Source: Pseudomonas lactucae
GTDB lineage: Bacteria; Pseudomonadota; Gammaproteobacteria; Pseudomonadales; Pseudomonadaceae
Direction: 5' to 3'
NCBI RefSeq assembly: GCF_016937615.1
Contig: NZ_JAFHKI010000077.1
Coordinates: 1 to 32,021, forward strand
Length of the DNA: 32,021 bases
Shown: positions 1 through 7,403 of the stretch, one piece after another
How the letters are laid out: every line of letters starts with the position of its first letter
Numbering within the stretch: the stretch's first letter is position 1
Notes under the pieces: model-generated
Told to the model about the DNA's origin: nothing
The model's input: only the letters and a program-made list of their open reading frames with translations
Database searches by the model: none
Program-made: the position numbers and the translations under genes

Positions 1-65
1 TGCGCGTGGGGGCTGAAGCTACCCAGGTGAACGGCGAATGGGTCGTGAAAAAACGCCAGTCATGA
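1..65 (+). CDS. 3' end of an unidentified gene (partial)
   Basis: An open frame enters from the left edge and ends at a TGA at 63-65, giving roughly the last 20 residues of a protein (ending ...NGEWVVKKRQS). Codons are ordinary for Pseudomonas. The fragment is too short for me to recognise a family. It is convergent with the minus-strand operon ending at 261. The 100 bases after it hold no obvious terminator. It could also be a chance open stretch. Confidence 0.35.
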   Translation, partial: RVGAEATQVNGEWVVKKRQS

Positions 66-168
66 AGCCGCAGTGCGCGGGTGTTGATGGAAGGCTTCGT
101 GCGCGTTCCCGGCGACTCTTTCTAAAGCCAACACCCGATCCCCATGTCGGGAGGGGTAAAAAATGACC

Positions 169-249
169 TGTGGCGAGGGAGCAAGCTCCTCACACAGATG
201 CAGTGTTGTCCCTTAACTGACGGGCATTCGGGCAAGTCCCTTCCCACAT
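169..249. repeat. REPIN-like intergenic repeat, copy 1
   Basis: Two short imperfect hairpins, one with GGAGC-aa-GCTCC near 178-189 and one with GGGcaagTCCC near 230-240, flank a central stretch containing AGTGTTGTCCCTTAACTGAC. The same core and arms recur in inverted orientation at 31954-32021. Paired REP hairpins of this kind (REPINs) are abundant between genes in fluorescens-group Pseudomonas. Here the repeat lies between two convergent transcription units, a usual position. Confidence 0.7.
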
Positions 250-260
250 TTTGAATTGTG

Positions 261-989
261 TCACTCAAACCGCAGTATCACCCTGCGGTTGTGTTTGCTC
301 TTCTTCTCGATCTTTTCGCAGAACACCCGGCCGATTTCCTCGGTGTTGATCACGTGCGTGCCACCGCACGGCTGGATATCAATGCCGGCAATTTCAATCA
401 CCCGTACCGAACCCTGCACGACGGGCGGCGCCACCGCCTGAGTGCGGGTGATCTGCAGCAGGGTGGCGTATTCCGTGGCGGCCATCGACAAGGTCTTCAC
501 CGGGTGAGCCTGTTCGATCAGCGCGTTGAGGTCGCGGGTGATGCTGTCTTTGTCGAGGGTCATTTCCGGCAGGTCGAAATCCAGGCGGCCCTTGTCGGCG
601 CTGATGCTGCAACCGGTGACCGGTGCATCGATGATCGAGCACAACAGGTGCAGGCACGTGTGCATTTTCATGTGCCGGTAGCGCCGTTCCCAATCCAGGC
701 CGGCGTCCACCTGCACACCGGCAATCAGCTGCTCGGGACAGTGTTCCACCTGGTGCCAGATGATCGAACGCAACACCGGGTCGCGCACCGTTCCGGTCAC
801 GTCAAGCCGCGTACCGTCAGGCAGGGTCAAGTGGCCGGTGTCGCCCGGCTGTCCGCCGCCCGTGGGATAGAACAGCGTGTGTTCCAGGGCAATGCCCTGG
901 TCGCTGACGGCAATCACCCGCGCGCTGAAGGCGTTTTGATAGGGCGCGCTGTCGAACAGCGCCAGGGTTTCCATGGTATGCACGGACAT
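261..989 (-). CDS. AlaX-type alanyl-tRNA editing protein
   Basis: A 242-residue stand-alone editing domain related to the C-terminal half of alanyl-tRNA synthetase. This family hydrolyses mischarged Ser- or Gly-tRNA(Ala) in the cytoplasm. The glycine-rich motif FYPTGGGQPGDTG (residues 40-52) is present, as are both halves of the zinc site: HxxxH at H110-H114 and CGGTH at 208-212. I chose the ATG at 989 because GGAGG lies six bases upstream; an in-frame TTG at 995 is an alternative. The start follows the acetyltransferase stop by two bases, so translation is probably coupled. It is the last gene of the sulfur-carrier operon. A serine-editing enzyme beside serine acetyltransferase may protect alanine codons when serine is high, but that link is inference. 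Confidence 0.85.
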   Translation of the reverse strand: MSVHTMETLALFDSAPYQNAFSARVIAVSDQGIALEHTLFYPTGGGQPGDTGHLTLPDGTRLDVTGTVRDPVLRSIIWHQVEHCPEQLIAGVQVDAGLDWERRYRHMKMHTCLHLLCSIIDAPVTGCSISADKGRLDFDLPEMTLDKDSITRDLNALIEQAHPVKTLSMAATEYATLLQITRTQAVAPPVVQGSVRVIEIAGIDIQPCGGTHVINTEEIGRVFCEKIEKKSKHNRRVILRFE

Positions 990-991
990 GT

Positions 992-1984
992 TCAACCTCC
1001 GACGATCAGTGGGCTGGCTTGTAACAGGTGACGCACCATTGCACTCAAGCCAGGGGGAGAGAGCAGGGTGATTTCAAATTCGGGGCCGCAGACTTTAAGG
1101 TTCAGCGGCAGGCGTGGCAGGTGTTCGCCAGACGCCACGCGGTGCAGGCGAAATTGCAGGTGGTGGCGTTCCTTGACCGTGGGTTCGAGCATTAATCCCG
1201 GCAAGGGATGGAAGTCGGCGTCCAGCACGGTGACCTTGTGGCTGGCATTGATCTCGCCGACCACATGCAGGCGCTCATCAAGGGCAAAGGCGCCGAGGTA
1301 CTTGCTGTGGTCCGATTCATCATTTTTTTGCAGTTGGATCTGGTTGACCACCTTGACCTTGGTCCCGGCCGGCACATCCTGGGTGATCACGCAGGACGGA
1401 CTGATGAACACGTTGTCGCCGATCTGCACATAACCCAGCACCCGGGCGCCGGAACCGACTTCGACATTGTTGCCCAGGCGCGGGTGGCGCTTGCCGTCGG
1501 GGTTGTTGGCGATACCGCGGGCACCCAGGGTCACGCCGCAGAGGATGTAGCAGTCGTTGCCGATCTCGCAGGTTTCGCCGATTACCGTGCCGTAGCCGTG
1601 GTCCAGCACAAAGCGCCGGCCGATGCGCGCTGCCGGGTGAATCTCGGCCCCCGATAACACTTTGCCCTGGTTGCTCAGCTTGAGGGCGATACGTGAGAAG
1701 ACGCCGTTGGTCTGGTCGGGGAAATTCCACACCAGATGCGCGAGCCGGTAATACAGCACGGCCTTGAACGAGGCGTAGGACTCGAGGATCAGCTCACCCC
1801 GCCCACGGGACGCCGGGTCGCGATAGGCATAGGCGATCAGGTCCTCGGCCACCGCCTGGGCTGCGTTCTGGACCAGCGGTGCCAAGTGCGGCTCCAGCTG
1901 TTTCATCTGCACGGGTGTAAGGGTCTTGATGAGGTGGGTGAGCAACTCATCGTGCAGTTGTTGCATGTCGATAAAGCCGCCCAT
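992..1984 (-). CDS. Serine O-acetyltransferase (CysE/EpsC-like) with extra C-terminal domain
   Basis: Transfers acetyl from acetyl-CoA to serine, making the O-acetylserine used by cysteine synthases. The 330-residue protein has a helical N-terminal region (about 1-105), a left-handed beta-helix of hexapeptide repeats (about 110-205), and the catalytic D128-H129 followed by VIGET, plus H167 in RHPRL. After residue 220 there is a further segment of about 110 residues that I do not recognise. It replaces the short CysE tail that normally docks into CysK. I start at the ATG at 1984, preceded by a GGGGGTG stretch; the frame is open to 2053, but that upstream part does not look like protein of this family. 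It lies 37 bases after the CysM-like gene and is coupled to alaX. Cysteine feedback cannot be judged from sequence. Confidence 0.88.
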   Translation of the reverse strand: MGGFIDMQQLHDELLTHLIKTLTPVQMKQLEPHLAPLVQNAAQAVAEDLIAYAYRDPASRGRGELILESYASFKAVLYYRLAHLVWNFPDQTNGVFSRIALKLSNQGKVLSGAEIHPAARIGRRFVLDHGYGTVIGETCEIGNDCYILCGVTLGARGIANNPDGKRHPRLGNNVEVGSGARVLGYVQIGDNVFISPSCVITQDVPAGTKVKVVNQIQLQKNDESDHSKYLGAFALDERLHVVGEINASHKVTVLDADFHPLPGLMLEPTVKERHHLQFRLHRVASGEHLPRLPLNLKVCGPEFEITLLSPPGLSAMVRHLLQASPLIVGG

Positions 1985-2021
1985 GAAGGCACCCCCGCAA
2001 TCTGGATGGTAGGAAACCCGG

Positions 2022-2936
2022 TTATTCGAAGTTGGGCAGGTAGCTGTCGGCATTGTCGTAGACCATGGTCAACACCACTGTTTCGGGTGCAAGTTCCGGG
2101 GCGAGCCTGGCGATGGCCACCATGTTGGCGGCGGAGGACAGGCCCAGGCTGATGGCGTCGGTGCGCATGATGCGTTTGATCATGTCGAGGCAGTCCTGGC
2201 GCGAGACCTTGAGCATGCCGTCGATCACATTGAGGTTGAGGATGCTCGGGATCAGGCCGATCGACAGGCCCTGGATATGGTGCGGCGCGTGCTGGTTTTT
2301 CAGCAGGTCGCACTCCTCGGGTTCCACGCCCATTATCCGAAGCCCGGGCCAGGCGGCTTTGAGGGTTTCGCCGATACCGGTGATATGGCCGCCGGTGCCG
2401 ATGCCGCTGACGAAGTAGTCCACGCGACGGTCGCCGAAGGCGCGCAGGATTTCCGGTGCGGTGGTGTCGCGGTGGGTCTGTGGGTTGGCGCCGTTGCGTT
2501 GCTGGTTGAGCATCACGTAGCTGGGGTTTTCCAACTGCAGCTCCATGCATTTTTCGCCGTGGGAATTGTTGCCCAGGCGGCTGTCCGACAGCACCACCTT
2601 GGCGCCGTACAGGCGCAGTAACTTCTGCTTTTCGGGGCTGTAGTTGTCGGGAATCACCAGCACCACCTTGTAGCCGAGCACGTTGCCGGCCATGACCAGG
2701 CCAATGCCGGTGTTGCCGCCGCTGGGTTCGATGATGGTTTGCCCGGCATCGCGGATCAGCACGCCCCGGCGTTCGGCGTCGAGGATCATGCCCAGGGCAA
2801 TGCGCGCCTTGTGGCTGCCGCCGGGGTTGAGGGATTCGAGCTTGGCATAGACCTCGATGCCGAGGTCTTCGGAAAACTGCGCCAGACGTACGATCGGCGT
2901 GTGGCCGATGACGTCGAGGATTGAGTGATGCAACAT
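2022..2936 (-). CDS. PLP-dependent cysteine synthase family protein (CysM-like)
   Basis: A fold-type II PLP enzyme of 304 residues that should join an activated serine with a sulfur donor to give cysteine. The Schiff-base lysine is K43 in GGSHKAR, the substrate loop is SGGNTG (72-77), and the phosphate-binding loop is GIGTGG (178-183). The usual SSGA near the C-terminus is SSAAN here. The ATG at 2936 has GGAGG eight bases upstream, which lies in the 15-base gap after the JAMM-Ubl-E1-rhodanese gene. In mycobacteria, CysM takes sulfur from the thiocarboxylate of the ubiquitin-like protein CysO. The fused carrier encoded next door suggests the same chemistry here. Cystathionine synthase-like or metabolite-specific roles remain possible. 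Confidence 0.85.
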   Translation of the reverse strand: MLHHSILDVIGHTPIVRLAQFSEDLGIEVYAKLESLNPGGSHKARIALGMILDAERRGVLIRDAGQTIIEPSGGNTGIGLVMAGNVLGYKVVLVIPDNYSPEKQKLLRLYGAKVVLSDSRLGNNSHGEKCMELQLENPSYVMLNQQRNGANPQTHRDTTAPEILRAFGDRRVDYFVSGIGTGGHITGIGETLKAAWPGLRIMGVEPEECDLLKNQHAPHHIQGLSIGLIPSILNLNVIDGMLKVSRQDCLDMIKRIMRTDAISLGLSSAANMVAIARLAPELAPETVVLTMVYDNADSYLPNFE

Positions 2937-2951
2937 CGGTCAGTCCTCCGC

Positions 2952-4832
2952 TCAGTACAACGGCATGTCGGGTTCGACGTCGCGAACCCAGTGTTTCATG
3001 CCGCCTTGCAGGACCTTGGTGTTGGCAAAACCGGCGGCCAGCAGTGTGCTGGCGGCTTGCTCGGCGCGGGTGCCGGCGTAGCAGATCAGGTAGTGGGTGT
3101 TGTCGCGACTGAGGCGGTCGAGTTGGCCGTCCAGCTCGGCCAGGGGGATATGCACCACGCCCGGCAACTTGCACACCTCCAGTTCGCTGGCGTCGCGTAC
3201 GTCCAGCAGCACGTCGGCGCTGCGTGGGTGTTCGAGCAGTTGCTTGAGTACCCGTGGCTTGATGTAGCGCTCTTCGGCCAGTGACGGTGCGCTGGGTAGG
3301 GCGTCGGCGCATACCGCCGGGGCCATGCTTTCGCTATGACGCAGTTCCGAGCAGCAAGGGCAGTCGGCGCGACGTTTGAAGCGGATCTCGCTGAACTTCA
3401 TCGCCAGCGCGTCAAAGCGCATCAGGCGCCCGGACAGAGGCTCGCCGATGCCGATCAGCAATTTGATTGCTTCCGTGGCCTGGATCATCCCGACCACGCC
3501 GGGCAGCACGCCGATCACGCCGCCGGCGCTGCAATTGGGGGCCAGTTCCGCCGGCGGGGCCTGGGGGAACAGGCAGCGATAGCACGGCCCGCCTTTGTAG
3601 TTGAGCACGCTGATCTGCCCGTCGAAACGGTAGATGGCGCCGTACACCAATGGCTTGCCCAATTGCACGCAAGCGTCGTTGACCAGGTAGCGCGTGTCGA
3701 AATTATCGGTGCCGTCGATCACCAGGTCGTAGGCGCCCACCAGTTCCAGGGCGTTGTCGGCATTCAGGGCGGTGTTGTGCGCGTTGATCCGTATATGCCG
3801 GTTGAGGTCCTGCAAACGCTGTTTGGCCGACTCGACCTTGGGCATGCCCAGGGTGCTGTTGCCATGGACGATCTGGCGTTGCAGGTTGCTGCTCTCCACC
3901 ACGTCGAAATCCACCAGGCCCAGGGTGCCGATGCCGGCTGCCGCCAGGTACAGGCTGATGGGCGAGCCCAGGCCGCCGGTGCCGATGATCAGCACCTTGG
4001 CTTTTTTGAGGTTCAACTGGCCTTCGCGACCGACGCCCGGCAGTGTGATGTGGCGTACATAGCGCTGTACCTCTTCATTGCTCAGGGCTGCTTCATTGCT
4101 CGGGGCGTCGACGTCGATGCCGCCGGACGTCGCGAGCAACACTTCGATCCTGGCTTTTTCCGGCAGTGGTTCATCGGCTTCAATCAGCGCTTCCTCGGCG
4201 GTGAACAGGAAGTGCTCCTTGAGCTGGTGGTTCTTGTCGTGAAACAAGTGCTGGCGCAACTGCGGGTGGCGGGTGCAGAGGTTTTCAATGACTTCGCGCA
4301 ATGTCGATCCGGAACCCTCAAGGGTCGATTCCGGCAGCTTGGCCACGCGAACCAGAATATCGGGGAAAGAGACAGCGTTCATGGACAACTCCGTGTTCAG
4401 GTCGTTGAAAGGTTTAAGGGCGAACTGCATGCCATCCCAGGCAAACAGCTTGGAACCCAGGGCCTGGCCCTGGCGAACGTCGACTACCAGGTAGCTCACG
4501 GGGTAGATCGGTTCGCCCATGAACAGGGCCTTGTCCTGGTCTTCATCGCTGAAATAGGCGCCGACGTCCGGATGGGAGTGGTAGATCACCACCACCGGGT
4601 TGTCGCTGCGAAACGCCTTGTTCATCAACAGCGTGTCGGCCACCGAAAAGGTGTAGCCGTTGGCCGCGCTGCGCGGGTACATCTCGGGGTTCTTGCGGTG
4701 CAGCTCATTCTGGATATTGCTGCCCAGGTACACGCTGCCGTCGGCGAAGACGAAGCCACAGCATTCCTCGGGGTAGCTGCGGCTGGCGTGGGCGTAGATC
4801 TGTTCCAGGGCTGTGGGGCGGAGGACTTCCAT
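2952..4832 (-). CDS. JAMM peptidase - ubiquitin-like sulfur carrier - E1 (ThiF/MoeB) - rhodanese fusion
   Basis: A 626-residue, four-part protein. (1) JAMM/MPN+ metallopeptidase, about 5-140: E23 in PEECCG, then HSHP at 85-88, S95 and D98, the complete zinc motif. (2) MoaD/ThiS/CysO-like domain, about 151-238: starts at an internal Met and ends in TSGG (G237-G238). (3) E1-like adenylating domain, about 249-495: GTGGLGS at 284-290, D308/D310, NLQRQ at 316-320, K332, two zinc CxxC pairs (417/420 and 491/494), and C434. (4) Rhodanese, about 520-620: active loop CYAGTR at 584-589. Together these can load sulfur on a carrier as a thiocarboxylate and cleave the product. The start is ATG at 4832 behind GAGAG; an in-frame TTG at 4859 is less likely. 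It sits between the EamA exporter and the CysM-like gene. The carrier domain assignment rests on pattern and the terminal GG. Confidence 0.85.
   Translation of the reverse strand: MEVLRPTALEQIYAHASRSYPEECCGFVFADGSVYLGSNIQNELHRKNPEMYPRSAANGYTFSVADTLLMNKAFRSDNPVVVIYHSHPDVGAYFSDEDQDKALFMGEPIYPVSYLVVDVRQGQALGSKLFAWDGMQFALKPFNDLNTELSMNAVSFPDILVRVAKLPESTLEGSGSTLREVIENLCTRHPQLRQHLFHDKNHQLKEHFLFTAEEALIEADEPLPEKARIEVLLATSGGIDVDAPSNEAALSNEEVQRYVRHITLPGVGREGQLNLKKAKVLIIGTGGLGSPISLYLAAAGIGTLGLVDFDVVESSNLQRQIVHGNSTLGMPKVESAKQRLQDLNRHIRINAHNTALNADNALELVGAYDLVIDGTDNFDTRYLVNDACVQLGKPLVYGAIYRFDGQISVLNYKGGPCYRCLFPQAPPAELAPNCSAGGVIGVLPGVVGMIQATEAIKLLIGIGEPLSGRLMRFDALAMKFSEIRFKRRADCPCCSELRHSESMAPAVCADALPSAPSLAEERYIKPRVLKQLLEHPRSADVLLDVRDASELEVCKLPGVVHIPLAELDGQLDRLSRDNTHYLICYAGTRAEQAASTLLAAGFANTKVLQGGMKHWVRDVEPDMPLY
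4380..4392 (-). promoter_or_regulatory. Possible internal ribosome-binding site and start at the carrier domain
   Basis: Inside the fusion gene, GGAG (4392-4389) is followed after six bases by an in-frame ATG (4382-4380) encoding Met151, exactly where the ubiquitin-like domain begins. Translation from here would make a carrier-E1-rhodanese form without the peptidase. It may be used, or it may be a relic of separate genes before fusion. Confidence 0.4.
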
Positions 4833-4855
4833 GTTTCTCTCGCGTTGATGAAGGG

Positions 4856-5806
4856 TCAATTTTTCTTGGCCAGGAGTTTTTCAACAGGCAACTTGGTGAT
4901 CGCAAAGCCGGCCAGCAGGATGGCCGAGTACAGCATCAGGTCGCGGGAAATCGCTACGCCTTCGTACCAGGCGCCGATGATCACCGCGAACACCGGGAAG
5001 ATGATGAACACGAACGACAGGATGATCGGGCTCAAGCGCTTGAGCAGCATGAAGTACACGATGAACCCGCCCACCGAGGCCACCAGCCCCAGATAGAACA
5101 GTGCGCTCCAGGAACGCAGGGTGATGTTTTCGAAGGTGGGCGTTTCAAACCACAGGCCGGCCACGAACAGCATCAACCCGGCAATGCCGATGGGCAGGGT
5201 GTTGTAGGTGATGACGCTGATCGCACTGCCTTTTTGCTTGGTAATGACGTAGCACAGGGCGTGCATGATCGCGGCGCTAAGAATCGCCAGTACCCCCAGG
5301 AACTCGGCGTGGTCCAGGTGCAGGCCCTGGCTCCTGATGATCATGTAGAGGCTGCCGAAGCCGATGCCGATGCCGACCACCTGGGAAAAGTAGATACGCT
5401 CGCGCAGGAACAGCGCGGAAAAAATCAGGATGAAGACGGGCATGCAGCTGAACAGCAGGGCGGTGAGGCCGGACGATACGTGCATCTCGCCGTAGTTGAG
5501 CAGGTAGTAGGGAACGCTGAAGTAGGACAGGGTCACGAATACAAAGAACCAGCGGCTTTCCCGGGGAAACAGGATCGGCTCGCGGCGCACCATGGCAAAA
5601 CACAGGAACAGCGGGAAGGCGATGAGGAAGCGCAGGCCGGCGGATGTCAGGGGCGGCACGCTTTCCACGGCAATCTTGATGCCCAGCCAGGTGGTGCCCC
5701 AGCTCAGGCAAACGACCAGGAACATCACACTGGTGACCAGCCCGGCCAACCACTGTTTTTGCGTTTTGGTTTTGGCGGTGTTTTCGAGAACGGCGGACAT
5801 TGGCAT
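4856..5806 (-). CDS. EamA/DMT-family membrane exporter
   Basis: A 316-residue inner-membrane protein with two EamA repeats and about ten hydrophobic segments. It opens with a short polar N-terminus and then a membrane segment containing LSWGTTWLGIK, a hallmark of the RhaT/YdcZ drug/metabolite transporter family. Members export amino acids and related metabolites; cysteine exporters are known among them. It is the first gene of the minus-strand sulfur operon, ending 23 bases before the fusion gene, and is divergent from a MocR regulator. That layout suggests it exports the operon's product or an excess thiol, but substrate cannot be read from sequence. A second in-frame ATG lies six bases after the first. 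Confidence 0.85.
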   Translation of the reverse strand: MPMSAVLENTAKTKTQKQWLAGLVTSVMFLVVCLSWGTTWLGIKIAVESVPPLTSAGLRFLIAFPLFLCFAMVRREPILFPRESRWFFVFVTLSYFSVPYYLLNYGEMHVSSGLTALLFSCMPVFILIFSALFLRERIYFSQVVGIGIGFGSLYMIIRSQGLHLDHAEFLGVLAILSAAIMHALCYVITKQKGSAISVITYNTLPIGIAGLMLFVAGLWFETPTFENITLRSWSALFYLGLVASVGGFIVYFMLLKRLSPIILSFVFIIFPVFAVIIGAWYEGVAISRDLMLYSAILLAGFAITKLPVEKLLAKKN

Positions 5807-5837
5807 CGTTTATTGCTTCCCTGAGCCGGAATTGAAC

Positions 5838-5866
5838 TCTATATTGAGCTTGTAATGAGTTGTAAA
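5838..5866 (-). promoter_or_regulatory. Sigma-70-type promoter of the EamA/sulfur-carrier operon
   Basis: On the minus strand, TTTACA (5866-5861) and TATAGA (5843-5838) are separated by 17 bases and lie about 32 bases upstream of the EamA start. They match the sigma-70 consensus at 5/6 and 4/6 positions. The spacer holds the tandem repeat described separately. Confidence 0.5.
5845..5865 (+). promoter_or_regulatory. Tandem direct repeat, candidate MocR operator
   Basis: TGAGcTTGTAA (5845-5855) is followed immediately by TGAGTTGTAA (5856-5865): two head-to-tail copies about one helical turn apart. They fill the spacer of the divergent operon's promoter. MocR/GntR regulators of the PdxR type commonly bind direct repeats, so this is the likeliest site for the neighbouring regulator. 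Confidence 0.45.
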
Positions 5867-5909
5867 AATCGGCGATTGAACCCGTAAAAGCACACTATTA
5901 GGGCTAAAG

Positions 5910-7334
5910 ATGGCTGTCAAAACAAATATTGACATGGTGTCAATTATGCGTGAGGGCTTGTCCAGCGGGCAGGGCGTGAAATACAAACGCCTGTCCGATG
6001 TCATGGAACGGGGCATCCTCGAAGGCTTGATTGAACCGGGAAGAAAGTTGCCGCCCCATCGAGTGCTTTCCGACAACCTGGGCGTGACCATCGGCACCAT
6101 CAGTCGGGCCTACGGCGAGCTGGAGCGCCTGGGGTTGGTGGTGGCGCGAGTGGGTGACGGTACTTTCGTACGCAAGCGTGGGATGGAGCGCCAGCGTGAT
6201 GAAGGTTTTCGCAACGTCAGCGAAGAGCCACGCCAGTACTTCGACATGAGTCGCAACATGCATATTCCGGGTCAGGAAACGGCCTTCCTGGCACAGAGCC
6301 TGCAAAACCTGTCGACCAACGCCAAGTTTCTCCAGGACATCAGCGCCTACACCCCCGATGCCGGCCTGCCACGCTATCGCGAGGCGGGTGCACAGTGGCT
6401 GGTGCAGCGTGATTTCCATCCGATTCCCGAGCAGGTCATCTGCGTCAACGGCGGCCAGCACGGCCTGCTCTGCACGATGATGGCGCTGCTGCGGGCCGGT
6501 GATACGGTGGTCACCGAACAACTCACTTACCCTGGCTTGATCACGGCAGCGCGGATGCTCGGCATACGCCTGATCGGCCTGGAGATGGATGAAGAAGGCC
6601 TGCTGCCAGGCGCGTTGGAGGAAGTCTGTCGCAACCACCGGATTTCGGCGTTGTACTGCACGCCGACGATCCAGAACCCCACCACCGCAGTGCTTTCGGT
6701 GGCGCGCCGCGAAGCGTTGACCAAGGTCTGCCGTGAACACAATCTGCTGATTCTTGAGGATGAAGCCCACGGTGTGCTGGTGGAAGACCGTCCGCCACCC
6801 CTCAGCTATTTCGCGCCTGAACGTACGATTTTGATCAGCAGCCTGAGCAAGGCGGTGTCCGCCGGGTTGCGCGTGGGTTACGTGCATGCGCCACCGGCGC
6901 TGGTCAGCCGTATTTCGGCAGCCCTGCGCTCAACCTGTTGGATGGCCACGCCGGTGACCCTGGAACTGGCCACGCAGTGGATCGAGAACGGCACGGCGCA
7001 GTACCTGCTGCGCCAGCAGATCAACGAGATCAGCCGGCGCAAAGCGTTGGTGCGTGACCTGCTGGGCGGGCTGGCATACCGCACCCACCTCAATAGTCCG
7101 CACTTCTGGATTGAAGTACCGGAGCCCTGGCGCGCCTCGGAAATCGAGGCGGAGCTCAAACAGCACAACTACCTGATCGCCACCGCCGAGGCATTTGCTG
7201 TCGGGCAGACGGCCGTACCGCAATTTATTCGGGCGAGTATCTGCAATACGTCGGGCGATGATCAGTTGTTGCGGGCGGGGTTCGATGCGCTGGCGACGGC
7301 GCTGGGGCAAGGGGGAGGAAGATTCCAGTTATAA
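5910..7334 (+). CDS. MocR-family regulator (GntR winged helix + aminotransferase-like domain)
   Basis: A 474-residue transcription factor. The winged helix-turn-helix (about 25-90) reads KLPPHRVLSDNLGVTIGTIS, typical of GntR proteins. After a linker comes a fold-type I aminotransferase domain with NPTT (256-259), EDEAHG (283-288) and the PLP lysine K314 in SSLSKAVSAGLRVGY. MocR proteins use bound PLP, or an amino-acid aldimine, as a sensor. The gene is divergent from the EamA / sulfur-carrier operon across about 100 bases, so it most likely controls that operon and itself. AGGG lies about eight bases before the ATG. Internal Mets at residues 9 and 13 are alternative starts. The effector could be cysteine, serine or PLP; the sequence cannot tell. 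Confidence 0.88.
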   Translation: MAVKTNIDMVSIMREGLSSGQGVKYKRLSDVMERGILEGLIEPGRKLPPHRVLSDNLGVTIGTISRAYGELERLGLVVARVGDGTFVRKRGMERQRDEGFRNVSEEPRQYFDMSRNMHIPGQETAFLAQSLQNLSTNAKFLQDISAYTPDAGLPRYREAGAQWLVQRDFHPIPEQVICVNGGQHGLLCTMMALLRAGDTVVTEQLTYPGLITAARMLGIRLIGLEMDEEGLLPGALEEVCRNHRISALYCTPTIQNPTTAVLSVARREALTKVCREHNLLILEDEAHGVLVEDRPPPLSYFAPERTILISSLSKAVSAGLRVGYVHAPPALVSRISAALRSTCWMATPVTLELATQWIENGTAQYLLRQQINEISRRKALVRDLLGGLAYRTHLNSPHFWIEVPEPWRASEIEAELKQHNYLIATAEAFAVGQTAVPQFIRASICNTSGDDQLLRAGFDALATALGQGGGRFQL

Positions 7335-7390
7335 GCTACAAGCTGCAAGACAAGAGCCGATTGGCTTTAGCTTGCAGCTTATAGCTTGAA
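7331..7390. repeat. Palindromic intergenic repeat between convergent genes
   Basis: ATAAGCTACAAGCTGCAAG and a downstream near-complement CTTGCAGCTTATAGCTT form a long imperfect hairpin with a loop of about 20 bases, followed by a further AAGCTT/ACAGCT partial copy. It begins within the stop codon of the MocR gene and fills the gap to ppsR. Repeats built from AAGCTTGCAGC units are common between Pseudomonas genes. It may stop transcription from both sides, though it lacks a clear T-run. Confidence 0.5.
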
Positions 7391-7403
7391 GCTTACAGCT
7401 GCC

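Noticed and set aside
1903..3312. 469-residue Arg/Pro/His-rich minus-strand frame overlapping the CysM-like gene
   Set aside because: Arg/Pro-rich composition is typical of an out-of-frame reading of GC-rich DNA.
3336..5096. 586-residue plus-strand frame opposite the fusion gene
   Set aside because: Composition of an antisense shadow; the minus strand carries complete catalytic motifs.
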